The translations under genes and the position numbers were made by a program. From contig JABAAB010000122.1 of NCBI GenBank assembly GCA_014238945.1, positions 1 through 60,886 of the forward strand: a DNA stretch of 60,886 nt. The letters run 5' to 3'. Of this stretch, positions 53,457 through 60,886 are shown piece after piece. The notes beneath the pieces are model-generated. The model was not told the DNA's origin. It searched no databases and saw nothing but the letters and a program-made list of their open reading frames with translations. Source of the DNA: Lysobacterales bacterium (lineage in GTDB: Bacteria; Pseudomonadota; Gammaproteobacteria; Xanthomonadales; SZUA-36). Within the stretch, counting starts at the first letter, position 1. Each line of letters begins with the position of its first letter.

Positions 53457-53857
53457 TTTTTAACTCCCGTAAACACAGAATCATATCCATACTGTGCTAA
53501 TTTTCCAGTTTTAACACCGACCCGTACATTGCGCCTGCCTGGCACCTGTCCATGCCCCGGCTTCTTCCGGCACAGCAGTATCAGAGATTTTTCAGTGCAT
53601 GAGTATAAATCGGATGAAAGCTCTTTACCCGAAAATCCATACCATTCAATGCTTGCTGGTTTTTCAGTAATAGTTGACTCCAGATCCAGGTGTTCAGACA
53701 CCGGACCCGGTAAGAATTTTCGCAAGGGCAACTAATTGCAATACAATTTTTTACAATACAAAATGAAGTATTAAAACAAGCATATTTCCCCAAGCCAATC
53801 GGATATGTTCAATTTTCCGGTCAAATGAGAGTGGGACCTTAAAATGAGGAAACCATA
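53457..53857. other. Intergenic region with no recognised gene
   Basis: About 400 bases between divergent genes. It must contain the promoter of the DapA-like gene and possibly that of the small membrane protein. A direct repeat ACAATACAA/CAATACAA lies around 53735-53762. It marks the change from pathway genes to the more AT-rich, small-gene segment. Nothing else is supportable. Confidence 0.4.
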
Positions 53858-54211
53858 ATGGATTACGGCCTTGCTGATTATACATCTTCACTGATGAGCA
53901 ACTTTCTTGCCGCTATTACGATCTATTTCTCCGTGGTGACGGCATATGTTGTCGCTGCGTTTGCCGCAGGTGATCGGCTAACGAAGCTACAACTGGCAAT
54001 AGTCAACGCATGTTACGGGATTGCAGCAATGATTATGGGGTCTTTGTCGGTGCTTATTTTTGACCGCTTTTTTTCTTTTGCCAAGCAAATGGGGAATCCA
54101 GAAGATGCCATTGAACCAGTCGATTTCACATTACCCCTGGGGTTACTCGTGCTTATTATCTTTGCGGGAAGCCTTACTTTTATGTGGAGCGTAAGAAAAA
54201 AGGGAGGGTAA
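53858..54211 (+). CDS. Small three-helix membrane protein, unknown
   Basis: 117 residues. Three hydrophobic segments are visible at about 14-36, 45-67 and 92-110, and the protein ends with a basic VRKKGG tail. GAGGAAA lies eight bases before the ATG. I recognise no family. It is the first of a run of small plus-strand genes whose gaps include attC-like repeats, so it may be a mobile cassette gene. Confidence 0.75.
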   Translation: MDYGLADYTSSLMSNFLAAITIYFSVVTAYVVAAFAAGDRLTKLQLAIVNACYGIAAMIMGSLSVLIFDRFFSFAKQMGNPEDAIEPVDFTLPLGLLVLIIFAGSLTFMWSVRKKGG

Positions 54212-54234
54212 CGTTGAACAACCGTCATGTCGGA

Positions 54235-54324
54235 ACATAACAAAGCATTAAAGTGCGGTCTGCCAGCAAGCAGGCTCTACCGGACAGGTGTTGTGCACGC
54301 ACTGCTTTACTAAGACGTTATATG
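54235..54324 (+). repeat. attC-like imperfect inverted repeat
   Basis: The left end is ACATAAC followed by AAAGCA and, after a short gap, AGTGCG. The right arm is CGCACTGCTTT and, after a spacer, GTTATATG. Outer and inner arms pair as in integron attC sites (about 90 bases). The R boxes deviate from the strict RYYYAAC/GTTRRRY consensus. It lies between two unrelated small genes, the right place for a cassette recombination site. Confidence 0.5.
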
Positions 54325-54347
54325 AAGTTATCAAGCAGGGAGGCCCA

Positions 54348-54803
54348 ATGAAATTATTTTTGTCAATTTGGCTGGTTTTGATTTCCAGTGCAGTTAACGC
54401 GGTGGAGTTTAGTCCTGAAAAGTTTGCAAAAGACTATTTTAATGCCTGGACCGCAACCCAAAGTCCTGCTGCAACAAAGGAAGACATAGAAAACTACCTC
54501 TCATTTCTAAGCGAAGATGTTGGGCATCAACATCTCCCCTATGATCCGGACGATACCCGGAGTTCGGATGGTAAAGAAAACATGCGAAAGGGTATGAATT
54601 ATTACCTGGGAGTCCACACCGAATATAAAGGGAATTTGATTGGCCACACAGATGGTCATGGTGTTGTTGTCATAAAATATGAGACATCATCAAAGGGTAT
54701 TCACCCTCAAACCAAGCAAGAAATTACACAGACTTTTATCACTTTAGAAGTTCTCGAACTTGAACATGGTAAAGTTTCTGTTATTCGTAAGTACAGTGAA
54801 TAA
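54348..54803 (+). CDS. Secreted SnoaL/NTF2-like protein
   Basis: 151 residues from ATG 54348, which has GGGAGG just upstream; the frame extends to 54288 without support. A signal peptide (LFLSIWLVLISSAVNA) is followed by a small alpha+beta domain with FAKDYFNAW and FLSEDVGHQHL, which resembles the NTF2-like/SnoaL fold. The specific function is unknown. It lies immediately after the attC-like repeat. Confidence 0.72.
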   Translation: MKLFLSIWLVLISSAVNAVEFSPEKFAKDYFNAWTATQSPAATKEDIENYLSFLSEDVGHQHLPYDPDDTRSSDGKENMRKGMNYYLGVHTEYKGNLIGHTDGHGVVVIKYETSSKGIHPQTKQEITQTFITLEVLELEHGKVSVIRKYSE

Positions 54804-54852
54804 TTCATACAATAAATCGTTCAAGTTTGTTCCGCTTTACCAAAGCGTTTTG

Positions 54853-55347
54853 ATGAAGGAGAGTTGCATTAATATTGATAGAATTATCAGCCTCATCAGA
54901 GGTACGACCGTTCTCATTACAGCGTTAACGCTTGGGGCATGCCAGGAAGAAAACGATCCGCAAACAGCGCTGGAAGAGGCAAATCTGAAGAAGGCAATAT
55001 ACTGCATGGATCTGCTCGAAAACCAGCAAGACCTGGTGGCTTCGCGCCGCGAATGTTTCGCTGAAACCTATATCCAGCACACACCCTGGGTTCCAGATGG
55101 ACGAGATGCGGTGTTAAGTTATTTCGCAACCAGATTTGAAAACTATCCGGATTTTGCAATCGAAATCAAACGCACGGGAGCTGATGGCGATTTGGTTTGG
55201 ATTCATCTTCACGCCAAAAGGACACCGGACGCCCTTGGTAACGCGGTCATCAATATTTTCCGAATGAAAGATGGAAAATTTGCCGAACACTGGAATGTCG
55301 GGCAGGCCGTACCGGCGGAATCAGCGAACGACAACACAATGTTTTAA
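54853..55347 (+). CDS. SnoaL-like lipoprotein
   Basis: 164 residues from ATG 54853. Lipobox LTLGAC near residue 25. The mature part has YIQHTPWVPDGRDAVLSYF and FRMKDGKFAEHWNV, both hallmarks of the predicted SnoaL-like aldol-condensation family. The catalytic His/Asp layout is present, but the activity is not predictable. The 50 bases before it contain a partial attC-like sequence (ATCGTTCAAGTTTGTTCC). The frame is also open upstream into the previous gene. Confidence 0.78.
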   Translation: MKESCINIDRIISLIRGTTVLITALTLGACQEENDPQTALEEANLKKAIYCMDLLENQQDLVASRRECFAETYIQHTPWVPDGRDAVLSYFATRFENYPDFAIEIKRTGADGDLVWIHLHAKRTPDALGNAVINIFRMKDGKFAEHWNVGQAVPAESANDNTMF

Positions 55348-55363
55348 TAATGTGTGTAAGAGG

Positions 55364-55454
55364 GCATAACAAATTATTCAAGTACATTTCGCCAGCAAGC
55401 TGGCTCAAACCGATTCGTTCCTCGCACGCGCGCGGCTAAACCAGAATGTTACGC
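55364..55454 (+). repeat. attC-like imperfect inverted repeat
   Basis: GCATAAC at the left (55364-55370) and GTTACGC at the right (55448-55454) pair with one mismatch. AAATTATTCAAG after the left box is typical of chromosomal integron attC sites. The inner part has GCCAGCAAGCTGGC and GCGCGCG stems. About 91 bases long. It and the similar repeat at 54235 bracket the two SnoaL-like genes. Confidence 0.5.
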
Positions 55455-55484
55455 AGCTGCGCATTCTCCAGGAAAAATCGACAA

Positions 55485-55955
55485 ATGAAAGATTCACCAT
55501 TTAATCCAATCCATGGTCGATGTGAGTGCGCTGGCATGGCTTATAAAGTCATGGCGCCAGCACAAGAACCCTATCATTGTCACTGCTCAAGATGCCGTCG
55601 ACTTCACGGATCGTTGTTTGCCACTTATGCGTACGTACTCCGTGAAGATATTGTGATAATGGAAGGCAGAGAAAACTTATCTGTTTATCACAGCCCCTTG
55701 GCGCAATGGCATTTTTGTCAAACTTGTGGCTGCCATCTGTTTGCAGAGCATGACCACAATCCGGGAGTAATTTGGTATATGCCTGCAACACTCGATGGGG
55801 AAGCGGTTCCTCAGCATCCCAAAAAAAGTGAAAAGCATATTTTCGTTGCATCCAGGTCGCCAATAGAATCAATTAACGATGGTTTACCGCAGTTCGACGA
55901 ATATGCGCCTCCACAAGTCAGTATCACAGCGAGGAAAACTGATGGGGTTGCCTGA
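55485..55955 (+). CDS. GFA-family (glutathione-dependent formaldehyde-activating-like) protein
   Basis: 156 residues from ATG 55485. The zinc-site cysteines are in GRCEC, YHCHCSRCRRLHGS and HFCQTCGCHLF, all at family positions. Members are often annotated as formaldehyde-activating or CENP-V/GFA proteins; real substrates are mostly unknown. A role in handling formaldehyde from the demethylases is attractive but not shown. Confidence 0.87.
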   Translation: MKDSPFNPIHGRCECAGMAYKVMAPAQEPYHCHCSRCRRLHGSLFATYAYVLREDIVIMEGRENLSVYHSPLAQWHFCQTCGCHLFAEHDHNPGVIWYMPATLDGEAVPQHPKKSEKHIFVASRSPIESINDGLPQFDEYAPPQVSITARKTDGVA

Positions 55956-56138
55956 CAGACGCAGGCAGCATGACACATTACCGGTTTCTTCGGGTCGCGA
56001 GCCATGCACGGACAGCGCGGTGTCTCGGTATCGAATCCAGGAAGGAATCAAAAGTTTCCGTGGTAGGCTGGAGGCGAAATAAATGGGCACCCCTGACAAG
56101 ACGATTAATTCACTCGCCTGGCTTAAACTTTATACACA

Positions 56139-56363
56139 ATGAGATTCAAACTTATGTTAAAAACAGTCCTCGTGCTTTCCGTTCTGTCCCTGGTGGTATG
56201 TTCTGGCTGCACCAACAAACAAGTTTATGAAGCAACACAGCAAAAATTCGACCACGCCCAATGTATGAAGCTACCCAGGTCTCAATATGATGAATGTATC
56301 CAGCGAGAACTTCCTTCATATGAGAACTACGAAAGAGAGTCCAAAGAAATCAGTGACCAATAG
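56139..56363 (+). CDS. Small lipoprotein, unknown
   Basis: 74 residues. Signal and lipobox VVCSGC near residue 24, then a short hydrophilic domain with FDHAQCMKLPRSQYDEC containing two cysteines, which may form a disulfide. I recognise no domain, though the central motif recurs in small lipoproteins of marine gammaproteobacteria. The region before it (55956-56138) has no feature I can support. Confidence 0.72.
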   Translation: MRFKLMLKTVLVLSVLSLVVCSGCTNKQVYEATQQKFDHAQCMKLPRSQYDECIQRELPSYENYERESKEISDQ

Positions 56364-56499
56364 AAACAGCAACAAATACTGATTTGGTGCATATCAATGC
56401 AAGCAAGTGCGTTCCGAGCCTGCGGTCCTCCACCGGAGGCAGATTTGCCGCACCGCTAAACCATGGCGTTCTCCCACTAACGTTTCAACAAGGACATCA

Positions 56500-57038
56500 A
56501 TTACAACGTGGATCGCACTATTTCGCGGCATAAATGTCGGTGGAAACAACATCTTGCCCATGGCGGAACTCCGGAGCGATCTCCAATTGCTGCAATTCAG
56601 GAACGTACGCACCTATATTCAAAGCGGAAACATCGTTTTCGACTCTGCATCCAGGACGGCTTCATCACTGACCAGGAAAATCGGCGCACACATTGAAAAA
56701 CAACACGGCTTTCGACCGCATATTCTCATCCTCAATCGAGAGGAGTTGCTAACGGCAATCGTTTCGAATCCATTTCCCAAAGCGATTTCCAATCCGAAAA
56801 CACTGCATTTCTTTTTTCTGGCGGAAGCTGCCACCGTTGCAGATATGAACGCGCTTGAAAATGCAAAGACTCCGACCGAAAAATAAAACTAATGGGTCGT
56901 GTTTTCTATCTTCATGCTCCAGATGGCATTGGAAACTCCAAACTTGCCGCGAACGCAGAAAAGTATCTTGGCGTGGTGACGAGTGCGCGAAACTACCGGA
57001 CCGTTGACAGGCTGTTGTCCATGGTAACGCCAGCTTAA
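56500..57038 (+). pseudogene. DUF1697 protein, frameshifted, ATT in the start position
   Basis: The first part (56500-56886) encodes TTWIALFRGINVGGNNILPM, the DUF1697 N-terminus. The rest continues in the next frame from about 56887 (LMGRVFYLHAPDGIGNSKLA to RNYRTVDRLLSM) and stops at 57038. One missing base in the A-run near 56880 explains the shift. The codon that should be ATG is ATT at 56500, with AAGGA five bases upstream. It may be a pseudogene or a sequencing error. Confidence 0.85.
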
Positions 57039-57170
57039 TGGTGAATTCACGGACATCCAAAACGTTCAAGTGCAATACCACACATCAGGTAAACATAGAG
57101 CAAATGCATTCAACATCGGCGCTCTGGTGCACGCCGGCTAGTTACATCGACAGGTTTCTGGAGAGGACAT

Positions 57171-57674
57171 GTGCTGATTCGAACTGAACAAAAGAATGAT
57201 CATGCCGTCGTGCATGCGGTCAATATATCAGCCTTTTCAACCCCAGCAGAGGCCGAACTTGTAGACGCTCTGCGAGAACAGGTGCAACCCATAATTTCAC
57301 TTGTTGCTGAAGTCAGCGGTGACATTACCGGGCACATCATGTTTTCACCAACTTCCCTGTCAGGAGATGCCAGCCTGAAGATGATGGGACTCGCCCCCAT
57401 GGCTGTGGCACCGGAACAGCAGCGCAAAGGAATCGGCTCGATGCTTGTTCGGGCGGGTCTTGAGGAATGCAGACTACTGGGTGTTGCCGCTGTGGTTGTG
57501 CTGGGGCACCCGGAGTTTTACCCTCGCTTTGGATTCTCTCCCGCTTCCCGATTTGGTATGGACTCTGAATACGATGTGGCAAAGGAACTGTTTATGGCGA
57601 TTGAACTGCAAGCGGGTGCATTGAGTGGGGAATCTGGTACGATCAAATACCATGCTGTTTTCAGCAACCCCTAA
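57171..57674 (+). CDS. GNAT N-acetyltransferase (YhbS-like)
   Basis: 167 residues from GTG 57171, with AGAGGA close upstream. Acetyl-CoA binding motif LAPMAVAPEQQRKGIGSMLVRAGLEE near residues 76-101 is clear (split here by description only), with the later VLGHPEFYPRFGFSPA typical of YhbS-like members. Its acceptor is unknown. Confidence 0.9.
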   Translation: MLIRTEQKNDHAVVHAVNISAFSTPAEAELVDALREQVQPIISLVAEVSGDITGHIMFSPTSLSGDASLKMMGLAPMAVAPEQQRKGIGSMLVRAGLEECRLLGVAAVVVLGHPEFYPRFGFSPASRFGMDSEYDVAKELFMAIELQAGALSGESGTIKYHAVFSNP

Positions 57675-57725
57675 CAAGACCATAAAATTGACCGCGATAC
57701 ACAGCACCCTTACCGATAGGACAAT

Positions 57726-59384
57726 ATGATACTCACTGCTTATAAACTGACACCATTGCGTGTTTTCCTGATGATGATCGTCCTGGTTGCGGGTTCTTGT
57801 AACGCTGCTGAAGACAGGCCAAATATCCTACTCATCGTTGTAGATGATATGGGCTATTCTGATATAGCCCCTTTCGGCGGAGAGATCGATACCCCGAACC
57901 TGGATGCCCTCGCCAAATCAGGCATGTTATTTACCGACTTTCATACCTCGGCATCGTGCTCACCTACCCGCTCAATGATGTTCAGTGGTACGGACAACCA
58001 TCTTGCCGGGGTCGGCTCGATGGGCGAAACAATAACAGCTGAACAAAGAGGCCAACCGGGCTACGAGGGCTATTTGACTGAGCGGGTTGTGAGCATACCC
58101 ACGCTGTTGCAGGATGCAGGTTATTTCACAGCCATGGCCGGCAAATGGCATCTCGGTGAAGAACCCGAACAGGACCCTCCCCGACGTGGCTTTGACAAGG
58201 TGTACACCATGCTCAATGGCGGCGCCAGCCACTTCGATGATGAATGGATGATGTACGCCAATTACACACCCATCTATCGCGAAAACGGGGTGCAGGTTCA
58301 TGTACCCAGGGGCTTTTACTCCTCTGAGTTTTACACCAGCAAGCTGATTGAATATCTCGGCGAACGGCCTGCAGAACAGCCGTTTTTTGGTTATCTCGCT
58401 TTTACCGCCCCACACGATCCTTTACATGCGCCGGATGAATGGGTCGACAAGTACAAGGGAAGGTACGACGCGGGTAATGACGCACTTCGTCAAACCCGTC
58501 TCGAGGCGTTGAAGAAACTCGGCTTTATTGCACCGGATGCACAACCGTTTCCGAGGCTCCCGACCATCCCGGCCTGGGAGGAACTTGACGATCAAACTAA
58601 GATGGTTGAGTCCCGAAGAATGGAGGTCTACGCTGCCATGATCGCAAACATTGATCATCAGTTGGGCAGACTTTTTGACCACCTGAAGAATGAGGGTCAA
58701 TGGGACAACACCCTGGTCATTTTCTTGTCGGACAATGGGGCCAACGGTCTCCAGATGCACCAGTACCCCGGCACCGACAAAGCCTGGGTTGAACGGAATT
58801 CCGATAATCGGATTGAAAATCTTGGACGCCAATATTCACGCATGGCGGCCGGCGCCGCCTGGGCCCAGGTCGCCATGACGCCATACCGGATGTTCAAGGC
58901 ATTTGTTGCTGAAGGTGGAATTCGCTCGCCGTTGATCATTTCCGGGCCAGGGATCGAAAATCCGGACACTGTTAATGGGGCGTTTTCGCATGTCATGGAT
59001 ATTGCCTCCACCATCCTGGAGGCATCTCAAACACAACATCCCGGCACATCGTTCAAAGGGCGTGATATCGAGCCGCTTCGTGGTAAGTCCATGCTTCCTG
59101 TACTCAACGGAACCACCAACGTAGTTCATGCTGGCGATACGGCTGTTAGTTGGGAGTTGTTCGGGATGCGTACGGTTCGAAAGGGTGATTACAAATTACT
59201 CTGGCTGGTCAAACCATTCGGCCCGGAAAACTGGCAACTCTACAATCTGGCTAATGATCCAGGCGAAACAGTTGACCTCTCCGGGCAAATGCCCGAACTA
59301 CGTGATGAAATGATTGAGATCTGGAATCGCTACTCGCGGGAAACAGGCGTCATTTTGCCGTTACAAAACCTGTTATCACCCTGA
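57726..59384 (+). CDS. Secreted type I sulfatase (arylsulfatase)
   Basis: 552 residues. The signal peptide ends near residue 28. The metal site begins with NILLIVVDDMG, and the formylglycine motif is C78-S-P-T-R. KWHLG near 142 and the LVIFLSDNG segment near 334 are further sulfatase hallmarks. It needs an anaerobic or FGE-type maturase, not seen here. It would remove sulfate from glycans or other esters in the periplasm, opposite to the three sulfotransferase groups in this window. Confidence 0.93.
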   Translation: MILTAYKLTPLRVFLMMIVLVAGSCNAAEDRPNILLIVVDDMGYSDIAPFGGEIDTPNLDALAKSGMLFTDFHTSASCSPTRSMMFSGTDNHLAGVGSMGETITAEQRGQPGYEGYLTERVVSIPTLLQDAGYFTAMAGKWHLGEEPEQDPPRRGFDKVYTMLNGGASHFDDEWMMYANYTPIYRENGVQVHVPRGFYSSEFYTSKLIEYLGERPAEQPFFGYLAFTAPHDPLHAPDEWVDKYKGRYDAGNDALRQTRLEALKKLGFIAPDAQPFPRLPTIPAWEELDDQTKMVESRRMEVYAAMIANIDHQLGRLFDHLKNEGQWDNTLVIFLSDNGANGLQMHQYPGTDKAWVERNSDNRIENLGRQYSRMAAGAAWAQVAMTPYRMFKAFVAEGGIRSPLIISGPGIENPDTVNGAFSHVMDIASTILEASQTQHPGTSFKGRDIEPLRGKSMLPVLNGTTNVVHAGDTAVSWELFGMRTVRKGDYKLLWLVKPFGPENWQLYNLANDPGETVDLSGQMPELRDEMIEIWNRYSRETGVILPLQNLLSP

Positions 59385-59559
59385 GCATGAGGTGACCGGA
59401 TTAAAGACCAGTAGCAGGGCCTTGTTGCTACCTTGCACGTCATAACAGAATGGTCTGCAACAGGTGTGCTTCAATTTTTCTGAAGAGTTCCTGAGGGCAA
59501 TTGCCCAGAACGCATTGAGTCAGATCGATACAACTGTAACCAACCAAAGGAAAAAACGA

Positions 59560-60015
59560 GTGCCAATACGACATTACGAACCCTCTGACCTGGATGCGGT
59601 CCTGTCCTCCTGGGAAAGCGCCACCAGATTGGCTCACCCATTCATGACGGATGAATTCCTGGCCCAGGAAAGGATAAATACCACTGAAATTTATCTGCCC
59701 AATACAGATACCTGGGTTATTGATATCAATGGAGAAGTCAGAGGGTTTATTGCATTGATGGGAAATGAAGTGGGCGCCATTTTTCTGCAACCGGAATTCC
59801 ACGGTTTGGGATTTGGCAAAGCGCTCATGGACAAGGCACAGGAGCTACACGGAGATTTGGAAGTTGAAGTATTTAAAACAAACTCCATTGGCCTCGAATT
59901 TTATTTGAAGTATGGTTTTGTGCTGATGCATGAAACATTGCATGATTCGACCGGTCAGCAGTTGTTGCGCCTGAAATTTGCAGCAGACCAGTCAGACCCG
60001 GGAGTTCAGCAATAG
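59560..60015 (+). CDS. GNAT N-acetyltransferase
   Basis: 151 residues from GTG 59560, with AAAGGA about eight bases upstream; the frame extends to 59464 but adds no similarity. The acetyl-CoA motif is FLQPEFHGLGFGKALMDKAQ, and NSIGLEFYLKYGF is the typical late motif. It resembles the YafP/YjaB-like group. Acceptor unknown. Confidence 0.88.
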   Translation: MPIRHYEPSDLDAVLSSWESATRLAHPFMTDEFLAQERINTTEIYLPNTDTWVIDINGEVRGFIALMGNEVGAIFLQPEFHGLGFGKALMDKAQELHGDLEVEVFKTNSIGLEFYLKYGFVLMHETLHDSTGQQLLRLKFAADQSDPGVQQ

Positions 60016-60187
60016 GTGCCCAAAATATGGGGGTCAGGCATTTTCTGGATGCTCCAAATCGACCAATGCCAGCGTATACGGCACACACTGGCTCCGACAG
60101 AATGCTCATCCGGATTTCGGTCCCGACTTACCCTGACACATCTATCCTGATACGATTGTCGGAATACTCACAGGGAAACACGACAGC

Positions 60188-60886
60188 TTGAGCAAAGCGG
60201 ACAGTGAAAAGCGTACGGTGCTGGTAACGGCAGGTGCGGGTGGAATCGGTCGGGTCATTGCGGAGCATTTCCTTGCACACGACTACCGGGTGCATGTCTG
60301 TGATATCAATCCCACGGCCATTGATGATTTTTTACGGATCAATCCAGGTGCTGGTGCATCCACAGCAGACATTTCCGATACCGTGATGGTCGACCAATTG
60401 TTTGATGAATTGGGGCAGCGCTACGGTCAACTGGATGTGCTGGTCAATAATGCAGGTATCGCCGGTCCAACGGTTGCTACTGAAGAAATTGATCCCCTCG
60501 ACTGGGATCGTGTCATCAGCATCAATCTGAGCGGACACTTCTACTGCGCCCGCCGGGCGATACCCCTGTTGAAGAAAGTCTCTGGAGGCAGCATCATCGA
60601 GATTGCATCGACCGCCGGTCTGTTTGGCTGCCCCATGCGCGCACCCTACGCGGCTTCAAAATGGGCATTGATCGGTCTCACCAAGACCCTGGCGATGGAG
60701 CTTGGCCCGCTGGGTATCAGGGTCAATGCGATTTGTCCGGGAAGCGTTGAAGGTGAACGCATCGAACGGGTGATCCAGCGTGAGGCCAGTGAACAGGGTC
60801 GCCCCGCGGAGGATATCCGCAGGGCCTACACAAAACAGACATCGCTGAGGCGTTTTATCAACCCCCAGGACATTGCCGACATGGCA
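60188..60886 (+). CDS. Short-chain dehydrogenase/reductase, cut by the window end
   Basis: At least 233 residues, running off the right edge. Starts with TTG at 60188; the ribosome binding site is weak (AGGGA ten bases upstream). The Rossmann motif reads TAGAGGIG, NNAG follows, and the catalytic set is visible as IASTAG (Ser), YAASK (Tyr and Lys). It is a classical SDR. The C-terminal part that would hint at substrate lies outside the window. Confidence 0.9.
   Translation, partial: MSKADSEKRTVLVTAGAGGIGRVIAEHFLAHDYRVHVCDINPTAIDDFLRINPGAGASTADISDTVMVDQLFDELGQRYGQLDVLVNNAGIAGPTVATEEIDPLDWDRVISINLSGHFYCARRAIPLLKKVSGGSIIEIASTAGLFGCPMRAPYAASKWALIGLTKTLAMELGPLGIRVNAICPGSVEGERIERVIQREASEQGRPAEDIRRAYTKQTSLRRFINPQDIADMA

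Noticed and set aside
56364-56499. Third attC-like site before the DUF1697 gene
   Set aside because: There are GTGCG...CGCAC-like stems but no R-box pair, so it is too weak to call.
1-60886. CRISPR array, tRNA, rRNA or insertion sequence
   Set aside because: I saw no regular spacer repeats, no tRNA-like cloverleaf with CCA end, no rRNA core and no transposase frame; faint cases could be missed by eye.

Overview
The window reads as a chromosomal segment of a Gram-negative, probably marine, proteobacterium. Gammaproteobacteria fit best, but this is inferred from gene content only: a TonB receptor, Tat signals, TPR-sulfotransferases, a flavin halogenase, a sulfatase and several genes for methylated osmolytes. 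No rRNA, tRNA, CRISPR array, transposase or phage gene was seen.

Layout. 277-9567 (minus) is a tight operon for heterotetrameric sarcosine oxidase (soxB-D-A-G), followed by a dimethylglycine/sarcosine dehydrogenase-like flavoprotein, a fold-III PLP decarboxylase and a small methyltransferase. 9924-13828 (minus) holds a propeller-like protein, a sulfotransferase and a TPR-sulfotransferase. 14073-19257 (plus) holds an Asp/Asn hydroxylase-like protein, a tryptophan-halogenase-like flavoprotein, a methylenetetrahydrofolate reductase-like protein and a second TPR-sulfotransferase; a TonB receptor with a good terminator follows. 22.5-26.6 kb holds two Tat-exported members of a family I do not recognise, a third TPR-sulfotransferase and two gene relics. 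26.7-34.4 kb is a peptide/nickel-type ABC importer with a fused double ATPase, an MmgE/PrpD protein and a glycine-methyltransferase-like enzyme. 34.8-38.9 kb (minus) is iclR, a fused polyamine-type permease and an MttB-family methyltransferase. 39.1-49.1 kb (plus) is a run of duplicated genes: three more copies of the unknown family, a polyamine-type binding protein, a second methyltransferase, three aldo-keto reductases, a PhyH dioxygenase and two DMSP-lyase-like cupins. 49.1-53.5 kb holds the missing ABC ATPase, an MBL-fold hydrolase, a broken ALDH/homoserine-dehydrogenase join and a DapA-like protein. From 53.8 kb to the end lie mostly small, unrelated plus-strand genes, two of the gaps resembling integron attC sites.

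How it may work together (inference): import of a nitrogenous, N- or S-methylated compound, transfer or oxidative removal of its methyl groups (MttB, methyltransferases, DMGDH, Sox), feeding of C1 units to folate (MTHFR), and further oxidation or reduction by the AKR/PhyH/cupin set. A palindromic motif of the type TATACATTATA / GTACATTGTAC occurs in four intergenic regions (sox operon, TonB receptor, iclR/family gene, ABC ATPase/MBL) and could tie them into one regulon.

The main novelty candidates are: the unknown paralogous family (five intact copies, three relics, two compartments, repeatedly beside the same methyltransferase type); the shared operator-like motif; apparent non-canonical start codons (ATT, GTC) behind good ribosome binding sites; and a DMSP-lyase-like pair in which one copy has lost every metal ligand.
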